Source: Thermoplasmata archaeon
GTDB lineage: Archaea; Thermoplasmatota; Thermoplasmata; Thermoplasmatales; GCA-001856825
Reading direction: 5' to 3'
Assembly: GCA_021816725.1 (NCBI GenBank)
Contig: JAKAXD010000006.1
Coordinates: forward strand, 1 to 64,000
Length of the DNA stretch: 64,000 nucleotides
Position 1 is the stretch's first letter; each line of letters begins with the position of its first letter. The notes under the pieces were generated by a model that saw nothing but the letters and a program-made list of their open reading frames with translations, had not been told where the DNA came from and did not search any database. Made by a program: the position numbers and the translations under genes. Positions 34,838-43,066 of the stretch are shown here, one piece after another.

Positions 34838-36467
34838 CTATATTTACTTCCTCGGAGATTGGATGTTTAGGAAGTCCCGGCATTGTCATGATCTCTCCAA
34901 GCAAAGGTACCGCAAATCCTACTCCAGTAGATAGCATGATATCCTCTATAGTTATAGTGAAGTCCTTCGGCCATCCAAGCTTGTTCTGATCGTCCGATAT
35001 GGAGTACTGTGTCTTGGCCATGCATACGTCCAGGAAATCCAGTTTCTCATCCTTCACTCTCTTCAGGACCCTCATTGCTTTCTTAGAATATTCAATTTTT
35101 GACGCGCCATAAACTTTTGATGCAATCTTATCAATTTTAGTCTTAACAGGTTCATCCCTCTCGTAGGTGAAGTTGATCTTTCTGCCTTGGGACGCTTTAT
35201 TGCTTAAGGTTTCGACTACCATCTTTGCAAAGTCCACCGTTCCTTCCCCTCCTTTAAGGTATCCCTCATTAAGGGCCATCTTGTAACCCCTCTTCTCAAT
35301 CTCACCCCTGAGATAGCTGATCTCCTCTTCACTGTCATCCTTGAACCTGTTTAGCGTTACTATCAGGGGTAAGCCGTACTTTTCTATGTTGGATATGTGG
35401 AATAGCATGTTATCTATTCCATTCTTGAGGAACTCTATCCCTCCTTTTTCTGAAGGCTTCATCCCACCGTGGTGTTTCAATGCCTTTATTGATACCACCA
35501 GTATCACAAGATCAAGGTCGTAACCTGCCCTCCTGAGGACAACATCTACGAATTTCTGTGCACCGAGATCTGAACCGAAACCAGCTTCCGTTATCACGTA
35601 GTCCGCAAGTTTTAGTGCAATCTTGTCGGCAAGGACGCTGTTATGGCCGTGTGCAATATTTCCGAAGGGGCCTATGTGGACGAATCCCGGAACGCCCTCT
35701 GTCGTCTGGACAAGGTTTGGCTTTATTGTGTTCTTCAGTAGGGCAGCCATTGCTCCCTGTGCCTTCAGGTCTCCGGCTGTCAACCTCTTCCCTTCCTTCG
35801 TGTAGCCGACGGTGATATTCGACAGCATTTCCTTCAACATCTCATAATTCTCTGCAAATCCCATAATGGCCATTATCTCTGATGCAGGGGTTATCAAGAA
35901 ACTGTCCTCCACAAGTGCTCCTCCCTGGTCCCCAAGGCCGACCACTATCTGCCTTAGTGAGCGGTCATTCATATCTATGGTCCTCTTCCACGTTATTTTC
36001 TTCAGATCAAATCCCAGCTCGTTTCCCTGGAATATGTGGTTATTCACGATAGCAGAAAGCAGGTTGTGGGCAGCCGTTATTGCAGGAAAATCGCCGGTAA
36101 AATTTAGATTTATTTCATCCGCTGGAAGCAACTGACACTTACCGCCACCAGTCCCGCCTCCTTTTATTCCAAAGTTTGGACCTAGCGATGGTTCTCTTAT
36201 GGTTACCATCGCTTTTTTGCCGATTTTTCTAAGTCCCTGGGAAAGTCCTATCGTAGTAGTTGTCTTTCCCTCTCCGGCCGATGTCGGGCTTATTGCAGTT
36301 ACAAGTATCATCTTGCCGTTCGGTTTACCTGACAACCTGTCAAGAACGCTGGGATTTACCTTGGCCATATACTTTCCATACAGTTCCAATTCGTCATCTG
36401 TTATTCCTAACTCTTTTGCTATTTCAGTTATGTATTTCATTAGATCACTCTCCTTGATTAATTCCAC
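34806..36467 (-). CDS. fhs: Formate-tetrahydrofolate ligase
   Basis: 553 aa, full length. The P-loop is in ISPTSAGEGKTTTTIGLSQGL, and KGGGTGGGKCQLLPADEINL and VQTTEGVPGFVHIGPFGNIAHG are diagnostic of Fhs. It converts formate, THF and ATP to 10-formyl-THF, or in reverse makes ATP. It sits between ftcD (10-bp overlap) and ilvA (32-bp overlap), which suggests catabolic use of one-carbon units from amino acids. Confidence 0.97.
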   Translation of the reverse strand: MELIKESDLMKYITEIAKELGITDDELELYGKYMAKVNPSVLDRLSGKPNGKMILVTAISPTSAGEGKTTTTIGLSQGLRKIGKKAMVTIREPSLGPNFGIKGGGTGGGKCQLLPADEINLNFTGDFPAITAAHNLLSAIVNNHIFQGNELGFDLKKITWKRTIDMNDRSLRQIVVGLGDQGGALVEDSFLITPASEIMAIMGFAENYEMLKEMLSNITVGYTKEGKRLTAGDLKAQGAMAALLKNTIKPNLVQTTEGVPGFVHIGPFGNIAHGHNSVLADKIALKLADYVITEAGFGSDLGAQKFVDVVLRRAGYDLDLVILVVSIKALKHHGGMKPSEKGGIEFLKNGIDNMLFHISNIEKYGLPLIVTLNRFKDDSEEEISYLRGEIEKRGYKMALNEGYLKGGEGTVDFAKMVVETLSNKASQGRKINFTYERDEPVKTKIDKIASKVYGASKIEYSKKAMRVLKRVKDEKLDFLDVCMAKTQYSISDDQNKLGWPKDFTITIEDIMLSTGVGFAVPLLGEIMTMPGLPKHPISEEVNIDERGNITGLL

Positions 36468-37969
36468 ATATTTTTGAGTATTTCTTCAGTCTTCTTTTTC
36501 GTCTCTTCTGATAGGCCCGCCATTTTGGCCTTGAATTCTTCTACGAACGAAATGTCTTTTATGAGACCAAGATTAATTTTCACGTTCTGCATTGAGCCGT
36601 ACACAGAAGAAGAAATGAAAAGTGCGGCGCAGTATACGTCAGATACGGCATTCTTGTTCCCCTTTTCTATCAGAACAGGCAGATAATCTAACATTGAAGC
36701 CGCAAGCTCCCCGGTCCTGTATGGCACCCTTGTCGCATCCTTCAATCTCGCCTGTATCATTCTTGTCCTCTCCTCCTTCTCCTCTGGAGTTCCCTTCGGC
36801 ATAGAGAGAGATTTTGATAGATTATCGTATGCTCTGGTATCATTTTCGGACTGGTTGTAAAGCTGCCACGTTGTTTCTTTGGCTTCCTTTTGTATTGTCT
36901 TCATCCTCTCCGAAACTTCTTCATACCCTTTCTTACCGATTGTGAGCCCTGCCACCATAGCCACAAGTGCTGCCCCCATTGAGCCAACAAGACCGCTTGC
37001 AGATCCGCCGCCTGGTGCAGGCTTGTCGCTCGCAAGTTCTTCTATGTAATGCTTTATACTGTCATTGGAGAATATCTCCAGCAGCTTCTTCTCAAGAATC
37101 TGATTTTCTGAAAAGTCCCTGTTCATAAGGTAGAATCTGTAAATCTCCTCGAGAGCTTTTAACGGGACCATGCCGACCAATTCGGTTCTACTGACAGGTA
37201 TTCCCCTAGACTCTGCCTCCCTCTTCACATATTCAAATACTTCTGGGACAGGAGTCTCCGTGTGGTTCACCAGGTTCATTGAAACCTGTGTTTCCTTTGT
37301 CTCAGCCAGGTTAAAACCAAGTGCCCTTACGTTCCGTAGCCCGCCAGATCTTTCCCTAGTCCTCTTTGCCATCTCCTTCGTTGACTTAAGGTCGTCCGTC
37401 CGAAGATCTACGTTGAATGCTATCAGGAATTCCCTAGCACCTATTATTGTAGCGCCTGCCTTTCCAAGCCTCTTTGGACCGAAATCTGGGAAATATTTTT
37501 CGTTCGTGGTTATTGCTTCTTTCAGTTGCTCGTACTGGAATTTCTCGCTCCTTATATCAGGTAGCTCCTTCCTGGATGGAGTGCTTGCAGCGTTCGCATA
37601 CAGGAATACGGGTATCCCGAGTTCATTTCCCACCCTTTCTGCCAGCCTCCTAGAGAGTTCAATGCAATATTCCATTGTTGTCCCGAGAATAGGCACGAAG
37701 GGCACCACGTCCGTGGCGCCAAATCTTGGATGTTCTCCTTTATGGGAATCAAGATCGATGAGCTCACTTGCCCTTTTTATCGACTCGAACATCGCATTGA
37801 CCATAGAATCCCCGTCACCGACAACAGTTACAACTGACCTGTTGTGGTCCGCATTCATCTCTACGTCGATCACGTCCACTGGATACTTCTTCATTGAGTC
37901 AATTATTGACTCAACCTTGGCCCTGTCCTTTCCCTCACTGAAATTTGGTACACATTCCACATAGTTCAT
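36458..37969 (-). CDS. ftcD: Bifunctional glutamate formiminotransferase / formimino-THF cyclodeaminase
   Basis: 503 aa. The N-terminal ~300 residues are a formiminotransferase domain (YVECVPNFSEGKD, HPRFGATDVVPFVPI). The C-terminal ~200 residues are the cyclodeaminase (ELASDKPAPGGGSASGLVGSMGAALVAMV). Fusion of both, as in vertebrate FTCD, moves a formimino group to THF and releases ammonia, giving 5,10-methenyl-THF. Start ATG 16 bp after kbl. No histidine-degradation (hutU/I/H) gene is next to it, so the source of formiminoglutamate or formiminoglycine lies elsewhere. Confidence 0.95.
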   Translation of the reverse strand: MNYVECVPNFSEGKDRAKVESIIDSMKKYPVDVIDVEMNADHNRSVVTVVGDGDSMVNAMFESIKRASELIDLDSHKGEHPRFGATDVVPFVPILGTTMEYCIELSRRLAERVGNELGIPVFLYANAASTPSRKELPDIRSEKFQYEQLKEAITTNEKYFPDFGPKRLGKAGATIIGAREFLIAFNVDLRTDDLKSTKEMAKRTRERSGGLRNVRALGFNLAETKETQVSMNLVNHTETPVPEVFEYVKREAESRGIPVSRTELVGMVPLKALEEIYRFYLMNRDFSENQILEKKLLEIFSNDSIKHYIEELASDKPAPGGGSASGLVGSMGAALVAMVAGLTIGKKGYEEVSERMKTIQKEAKETTWQLYNQSENDTRAYDNLSKSLSMPKGTPEEKEERTRMIQARLKDATRVPYRTGELAASMLDYLPVLIEKGNKNAVSDVYCAALFISSSVYGSMQNVKINLGLIKDISFVEEFKAKMAGLSEETKKKTEEILKNMWN

Positions 37970-37985
37970 AAAGCTCCCTTCTAGA

Positions 37986-39164
37986 TCAAATCAGTCTCAT
38001 TCTCTTTCCGACTTCTTCAAATTTGTCACCCGCATACTTCAGGTCCTCCCTCGAGTGGACTGCGGATGGCATCAGCCTTATCCTTGCGGTTCCCTTTGCA
38101 ACAGTAGGATAGACAATGGGAGAAGCGAACACACCTTCGTCGTAAAGTGATTTGCTAAGTTCCACTGTCTCCTTCTCACCCCCTATTATAACTGGTGTTA
38201 TTGGGGTCTTGCTTTTTCCAGTGTTGAACCCAAGATTATTGAGCTTCTCCTTTAGGAAATCTGAGTTGTTCCAGAGTTTCTTGAGGAGTGAGTCGTCCTT
38301 CTCCATTATTTCTATGCTCTTCATGACAGCTGCTACTTCACCTGGATTCAATGCTGAGCTGAAAAGGAAAGGCCTGGCCTTTTGTTTAAGATAATCTATC
38401 AGCTCATTCCTTCCTGCCACGAACCCTCCCATGACGCCAACAGCCTTCGAGAATGTCCCCATCTCGACGTCAACCTTGTCCCCTATCTTGAAATGATCAA
38501 CGATCCCCCTTCCATGGTCACCAAGAACACCTTCACCATGTGCATCATCCACATAGACCATAGAATCATATTTCTCTCCCAGCTCTGCCTCTTCTTTCAG
38601 CGGTGCTATATCACCATCCATGCTGAAAACTCCGTCCGTAACTATTAGCGCCCTCTTCCCAGTGGAGCGTTCAGTTTTCAGCTTCTCCTCGAGATCAGGG
38701 GGGGATACGTGGGAGAATACTACTCTCTTTGCAGAGCTAAGCCTGACGCCATCTATTATACTGGCATGGTTAAGTTCCTCGCTGAATACTAAGTCGTCTT
38801 TCCCTACAAGCGCTGGAATAGTTCCCAGGTTGGCAAGCAGGCCGCCCTGGTATACAAGTGATGACTCCATGTGCTTGAATTGTGCAATCTTTTCCTCAAG
38901 CTTAATGTGGATTTCCATTGTACCGGCAATACTCCTCACAGCTCCAGCACCTACGCCGTATGCGTCTATTGCATCGTGCATTGCCTTCTTTACTTCAGGG
39001 TTGTTTGCAAGTCCCAGATAATTATTGGAACACAGGTTCAGCAGTTTTCTTCCATCGATCTTGACCCACGCTCCCTGTGATGTCTGTAATGTCCTTATGG
39101 GAACGTACCGACCGGACTCTTTCAAAAGGTTTATCTCTTCGTTCACCCAGTCCATTTTCCCCAT
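37986..39164 (-). CDS. kbl: Glycine C-acetyltransferase (2-amino-3-ketobutyrate CoA ligase)
   Basis: 392 aa, fold-type I alpha-oxoamine synthase. Typical motifs are LCSNNYLGLANNPEV, DDAHGEGVLGDHGRG and the PLP lysine in MGTFSKAVGVMGGFVAG. It splits 2-amino-3-ketobutyrate with CoA into glycine and acetyl-CoA. A threonine dehydrogenase gene is divergently placed 170 bp away, giving a full threonine-to-glycine route. First gene of the kbl-ftcD-fhs-ilvA operon. Confidence 0.94.
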   Translation of the reverse strand: MGKMDWVNEEINLLKESGRYVPIRTLQTSQGAWVKIDGRKLLNLCSNNYLGLANNPEVKKAMHDAIDAYGVGAGAVRSIAGTMEIHIKLEEKIAQFKHMESSLVYQGGLLANLGTIPALVGKDDLVFSEELNHASIIDGVRLSSAKRVVFSHVSPPDLEEKLKTERSTGKRALIVTDGVFSMDGDIAPLKEEAELGEKYDSMVYVDDAHGEGVLGDHGRGIVDHFKIGDKVDVEMGTFSKAVGVMGGFVAGRNELIDYLKQKARPFLFSSALNPGEVAAVMKSIEIMEKDDSLLKKLWNNSDFLKEKLNNLGFNTGKSKTPITPVIIGGEKETVELSKSLYDEGVFASPIVYPTVAKGTARIRLMPSAVHSREDLKYAGDKFEEVGKRMRLI

Positions 39165-39178
39165 GCCCCGAGATGTTA

Positions 39179-39216
39179 TCAGCAGTCATATACTTTGCTT
39201 TACTACACGCTGCTGA
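39179..39216. promoter_or_regulatory. Inverted repeat in the kbl-tdh divergent promoter region
   Basis: TCAGCAG (39179-39185) and CTGCTGA (39210-39216) are perfect 7-bp arms 24 bp apart, covering the kbl promoter side. A looping or two-site regulator, or chance, are both possible. Confidence 0.3.
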
Positions 39217-39295
39217 TGTTTAGATAATCAGTAAGAATTAGTGTTCCCTTGAAATTTTGGATATGGTAAAATCGCCTTCGATGCGAAAAAATCTT

Positions 39296-39319
39296 TGCGA
39301 AATATTTTTTATTTCCGCA
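39296..39319. promoter_or_regulatory. Inverted repeat over the tdh TATA box, candidate operator
   Basis: TGCGAAATA and TATTTCCGCA are complementary except for one bulged C, around a T5 spacer. The T-rich centre (about 39303-39312) is also the best TATA candidate for tdh, 25-30 bp before its ATG, so a bound regulator would compete with TBP. Confidence 0.4.
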
Positions 39320-39334
39320 TAACTGTTTGTACGA

Positions 39335-40273
39335 ATGACATTCGAAAAGATCATGGTCACGGGTGCAAGTGGCCAAATAGGCAGTGAGCTCGTACCATTT
39401 CTGTCTGAAGTTTTCGGAAAAGAGAGAATTATACCATCGGACGTGAGGCCTAACTCAACCGATCCGAGATTTATCGCCCTTGACGTCACTGACAGGACCT
39501 CCGTTGACAGGGCAATGGACAAATACAAGATTGATACTGTTTTCCATCTCGCAGCCATTCTCTCAGCAAACGGCGAGAAGAACCCGGAACTGGCTTACAA
39601 GGTCAACATTTCAGGGATGTACAACATCCTGGAGTCAGCAGTAAGGAACAAGGTGAAACTGGTACTGACACCAAGTTCTATAGGCGTGTTCGGACCTGAC
39701 ACACCGAAGGAAAACGTTCCCATCGAGACTATAGCCAGGCCAGTCACAATGTATGGAATAACAAAGCTGCTGGCAGAACATCTGGGTAATTACTATCATG
39801 CTAGATTCGGCCTCAACGCACGTGGACTAAGATTCCCTGGACTGATAAGCTACAAGACTGCACCTGGTGGAGGCACTACCGATTATTCGATAGAAATGAT
39901 CATTGAAGCAGCCAAGGGAAAAAATTACAAATGCTTTCTAAGGGAGAACTCGAAACTTCCGATGATGTATATGCCTGACGCGCTTGATTCACTATTGAAA
40001 CTTGCAGAAGCAGAAGATTCCAGACTGAAGCATCGGACAGATTTTAACGTGGCTTCCTTCTCTGTGACACCGAAGGAGCTCGAAACGGAACTGAAGAAAT
40101 ACTTTCCTAGATTCCAGGCGACTTATGAGCCTGACTTCAGGCAGTCCATTGCAGATTCATGGCCTGGATCGCTAGACGCATCCGCTGCCGTAACCGAATG
40201 GGACTTTCATCCAAACTACAATCTGAGGGCAACAGTGGAGGATATGATTATCCATCTAAAGACAAGTAAGTAA
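39335..40273 (+). CDS. L-threonine 3-dehydrogenase, short-chain (epimerase-like) type
   Basis: 312 aa extended SDR. NAD-binding VTGASGQIGSELV near the N-terminus, catalytic Ser/Thr in TPSSIGVFG and Tyr-Lys in YGITKLLAEH, followed by RFPGLISYKTAPGGGTTDYSIEM, a stretch typical of SDR-type threonine dehydrogenases. It oxidises L-threonine to 2-amino-3-ketobutyrate for Kbl. Start ATG with an overlapping TATA/operator site upstream. Confidence 0.9.
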   Translation: MTFEKIMVTGASGQIGSELVPFLSEVFGKERIIPSDVRPNSTDPRFIALDVTDRTSVDRAMDKYKIDTVFHLAAILSANGEKNPELAYKVNISGMYNILESAVRNKVKLVLTPSSIGVFGPDTPKENVPIETIARPVTMYGITKLLAEHLGNYYHARFGLNARGLRFPGLISYKTAPGGGTTDYSIEMIIEAAKGKNYKCFLRENSKLPMMYMPDALDSLLKLAEAEDSRLKHRTDFNVASFSVTPKELETELKKYFPRFQATYEPDFRQSIADSWPGSLDASAAVTEWDFHPNYNLRATVEDMIIHLKTSK

Positions 40274-40370
40274 TTATGTTCCCTTAAGAAAGATAACCAC
40301 CCTTTGGTATTGCTATTGAACTTCAACGCTCAAATGTTTTAAGTATTTAGTTAATCTTTGAATCGTGCAA

Positions 40371-41273
40371 ATGGAGAATGAGATAGTACAGGTATACGAC
40401 CTGGAAAAACTACAGGAAGAAACGCCATTTCTGATATTTGTTCCAGGCGATTTGGAGATCAGGAATGTAACATACCGCACAGAGGGAAGAAAGTGGGCGA
40501 CATTGCGGTATGAATGCATAATAGATGGAGAGAAGATCAGAGTGAAGGAATTCTTCCTGGACTGGTTCTATCCAGGATTTCCCAAGAGTCTTATGGAATC
40601 TTTCGTCTCCTCATATTCTATGGTCGATAGTATACCAATGAAGGACTGGGTAATTTTCACTGGCAAGAACTACAAGGGTAAGGAGGCAGCCTCTTCTTTT
40701 TCTCTTGGAACACAGATAGAAGTGGAGGGGGAGTCAAGGAAGAATGTCAGCAAACTTAGTGAAAGAATGTTTGCTCCCTTCCCAGATGAAAGATTCAAAA
40801 GATTTCCATTTTATAGACGATCATTCTTCGCAAATAAGGGAGAGCCTGAATGGTTTGAGGAGAGGAGGATAAGTAATCTTGACTGGAAAACACCGAAGAG
40901 TGACTTTTGCGTGGGAGACCTCTGCATGGACTCAGTAGGTATCTTCAAAAAAGACGGCAGCATCATAGAAACAATTTTTGCGTTCTCTGAAGATTATTAC
41001 AGGAGGGCTTCGTGGGTAGATATAGCCAGGCCTACTGAACATGCTGAACACTTGATATACGACTTAAGGCACAGTGGCAATTTCTTTGAAGAATTCGAAA
41101 AGGGGGAACCGACATTTGCATTCAGGAAGGAGCAGGGACCTGCAATAGCCAGGTCCAAATTTGGAGAATATGTTGTCACTGTGTCCTTATCTCCCCTGTT
41201 CAGTTTTTCTGAGGCCAAAGGTATAGTGAATGAATTGATGGGCACCGTCGAAGACCAGAAAAGGTTTATTTGA
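40371..41273 (+). CDS. Uncharacterised soluble protein
   Basis: About 300 aa, starting ATG at 40371 (an in-frame GTG lies two codons earlier). Acidic and aromatic-rich, without membrane helix or signal. Stretches such as SDFCVGDLCMDSVGIF (with a CxxxxC pair) and ARPTEHAEHLIYDLRHSG have no recognised family. The TATA-like TTTTAAGTATTT at about 40336 fits the chosen start. It is separated by about 20 bp from the CoA-binding protein gene, so they may be one transcript. Confidence 0.7.
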   Translation: MENEIVQVYDLEKLQEETPFLIFVPGDLEIRNVTYRTEGRKWATLRYECIIDGEKIRVKEFFLDWFYPGFPKSLMESFVSSYSMVDSIPMKDWVIFTGKNYKGKEAASSFSLGTQIEVEGESRKNVSKLSERMFAPFPDERFKRFPFYRRSFFANKGEPEWFEERRISNLDWKTPKSDFCVGDLCMDSVGIFKKDGSIIETIFAFSEDYYRRASWVDIARPTEHAEHLIYDLRHSGNFFEEFEKGEPTFAFRKEQGPAIARSKFGEYVVTVSLSPLFSFSEAKGIVNELMGTVEDQKRFI

Positions 41274-41293
41274 AATTTTGAATAGGGTAATCG

Positions 41294-41728
41294 ATGATTT
41301 TAGATAAGCCGGCAATGATAAAGGACCTCCTGGAAAAGAGCAAGACTATTGCAGTAGTTGGAATGTCCCCAAATCCTGAAAGGGATTCCAATAAGGTCGG
41401 GAAATACCTGATTGATATCGGGTACAACGTGATTCCAGTAAATCCAACTGTCCAGGAAATATACGGGAAAAAAACATACCCTTCCATCCTAGACATACCC
41501 AAGGACGTGAAAATTGACATAGTGGACGTATTCAGAAATCCGGAAGCTTCTAAGGAGGTTGTACTCCAGGCACCGAGTTTGCATCCAAAGGCCGTTTGGC
41601 TCCAGCTCGGAGCTGAAAGCCCGGATGTCATAAAGACAGCATTATCAGAAAACCTCGATGTAGTCTACGGAATCTGCATAATGGAGACGCATAAAAAAGT
41701 ATCAAATGATGAGTTCTTTAGTATTTAA
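41294..41728 (+). CDS. CoA-binding Rossmann protein (YccU family)
   Basis: 144 aa. IAVVGMSPNPERDSNKVGKYL and IPVNPTVQEIYGKKTYPSI are the CoA-binding (PF13380-type) motifs, with GICIMETHKK at the end. A small cytosolic protein of uncertain role that binds CoA or an acyl-CoA. It starts with ATG 20 bp after the uncharacterised protein's stop. Confidence 0.88.
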   Translation: MILDKPAMIKDLLEKSKTIAVVGMSPNPERDSNKVGKYLIDIGYNVIPVNPTVQEIYGKKTYPSILDIPKDVKIDIVDVFRNPEASKEVVLQAPSLHPKAVWLQLGAESPDVIKTALSENLDVVYGICIMETHKKVSNDEFFSI

Positions 41729-41820
41729 AGAGCAGAGTTTATATTCGATATTTTCTATAAGATATTTTGAATAAAATCTATATTCCTCACGCCAGCCGTA
41801 ATATTAAAAATAGCATTAAC

Positions 41821-41830
41821 TTTATATATT
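41821..41830 (+). promoter_or_regulatory. TATA box of the HTa chromatin gene
   Basis: TTTATATATT is centred about 25 bp before the ATG at 41850, giving a leaderless or nearly leaderless mRNA. Confidence 0.65.
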
Positions 41831-41849
41831 AAATGTAGATATTCTCAAT

Positions 41850-42119
41850 ATGGTCGGAATAAACGAGATTGCCAGAGACATCGCCAAGAGTTCCGGCGTA
41901 TCTGTCAGAAGCGCTGAGTCAGTAATAAGGGGAACCTTCAAGGCTATTGTGACGAACATAAACAAAGGACAGAAGGTTAGAATTGCAGGATTCGGAATCT
42001 TCTCGAGGAAGCAAACAAAGGCAAGGAACGCTAAGAATCCTAGGACAAAGCAGATCATAAGGGTTCCCGCAAAGAACAAAGTACACTTCAGTGCATCTTC
42101 AAAGATAAAATACAAGTAA
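41850..42119 (+). CDS. hta: HU-family histone-like protein HTa
   Basis: 89 aa with the bacterial HU/IHF fold: VGINEIARDIAKSSGVSVRSAE (helical N-terminus), the GQKVRIAGFGIFSRKQTKARNAKNP beta arm and the C-terminal helix region. HTa replaced archaeal histones as the main chromatin protein in Thermoplasmatales and is thought to have been acquired from bacteria. It coats and protects DNA in the nucleoid. Monocistronic, with its own TATA box and a T-rich downstream stretch. Confidence 0.95.
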   Translation: MVGINEIARDIAKSSGVSVRSAESVIRGTFKAIVTNINKGQKVRIAGFGIFSRKQTKARNAKNPRTKQIIRVPAKNKVHFSASSKIKYK

Positions 42120-42127
42120 ACTTCTAT

Positions 42128-42152
42128 TAATTTTTCTTCTTTTATTTTCTCC
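42128..42152 (+). terminator. T-rich terminator after HTa
   Basis: TAATTTTTCTTCTTTTATTTTCTCC, a long pyrimidine/T-rich run starting about 8 bp after the stop codon, is the usual form of archaeal intrinsic terminators. No hairpin is required. Confidence 0.5.
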
Positions 42153-42359
42153 CCTTCTAATCATTCTCAAAAATTAAATATCAGAACATTATCCAATTTT
42201 GTAGTCCAATTTCGTGAATAGAACATAAGATTTCTTTAAAAGGCGGTGCGTATTGCCTGCTTGAGAATAGCTTGTTTTCTGAATAATATTCCTTTCAGCA
42301 AGTGCCACTTTTGACCCTTTAAATCTGAAAATGAATGGAGTTGGACTCGAGGTGTTTTT

Positions 42360-42509
42360 ATGAAAATAGAAGCGAATGTGACATGTTTTTGTCTCGGAAC
42401 TGGAATGAAATTTTGCATAAACAACTTCGGAAAATTGGATGAGAACACAATGGATGCCGAAACGCAACTGGCCTTCCTCGTTTTTGATGAAACCAAGGGG
42501 GGAAACTGA
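42360..42509 (+). CDS. 49-aa small protein, first gene of the ATPase-nuclease operon
   Basis: Starts at ATG 42360 after a near-perfect Shine-Dalgarno (GAGGTG at 42349-42354, 5 nt away) and ends at TGA 42507-42509, whose A is the first base of the next ATG, so translation is coupled. The sequence begins MKIEANVTCFCLGTGMKF and has three cysteines (9, 11, 19), a short hydrophobic C-terminal stretch (LAFLVF) and no known family. A TATA-like TTTAAATC at about 42318 provides a promoter. Confidence 0.65.
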   Translation: MKIEANVTCFCLGTGMKFCINNFGKLDENTMDAETQLAFLVFDETKGGN

Positions 42510-43066
42510 TGTCTTCGTATTGGAAAATTTATGTCAGGGACAGGGAGAATCTAAGGTTTCTTCTCAATATCCTTCTGACCAATAGAGAAACAGAGCTTAT
42601 GATCAGGAGGAATGACTCACTGTCAGTGTTTGTTGGCTACAGCCACAAGGAGGCCGAAATTGTCCAGTATATCAGGGAGGAGCTTGGCAACAAGATTGAG
42701 AATGTTCTTCTCAGCAAACAATGGAGGGAAAATGTGTTCTTGTTCAATAAGCCGAGGTTCATGTTTGATTCAATTTTTCCTTTTTTGGTTGAAACTTCAT
42801 CCTTTTTGATGAAAGGTGACGAATTACACGTGAGGGTAGAAAGGTACTCAACATTAAATCCTCTGAGAAGGAGGTATTTGGGCCCAAAGGCAGGAAAGGT
42901 GCTGTACAGGGTAAGACTTTTTTCGCCAATCCTCTTGAGGGCCTATACGAACAGGGATGGAAAGCAGTGCCTCACGTTTGAGAGAAGAAATCCCTTGATA
43001 CTCACAAGCTACGAGCTTTCATCGCTCATAAATGGGAGTGGAGACCATGGACTACTGGCCGTATGA
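42509..43066 (+). CDS. 185-aa protein of unknown function, coupled to the HerA/TraG-like ATPase gene
   Basis: Basic, soluble, no membrane segments. It begins with the ATG overlapping the stop of the 49-aa gene and ends after the start of the ATPase gene. Recognisable only as mixed alpha/beta with a Tyr/Arg-rich C-terminal half (GKVLYRVRLFSPILLRAY). A DNA- or partner-binding adaptor of the ATPase is a positional inference. Confidence 0.65.
   Translation: MSSYWKIYVRDRENLRFLLNILLTNRETELMIRRNDSLSVFVGYSHKEAEIVQYIREELGNKIENVLLSKQWRENVFLFNKPRFMFDSIFPFLVETSSFLMKGDELHVRVERYSTLNPLRRRYLGPKAGKVLYRVRLFSPILLRAYTNRDGKQCLTFERRNPLILTSYELSSLINGSGDHGLLAV

Noticed and set aside
37170-37964. 264-codon plus-strand frame
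   Set aside because: Lies entirely antisense to ftcD; Ser-rich shadow sequence without motifs.
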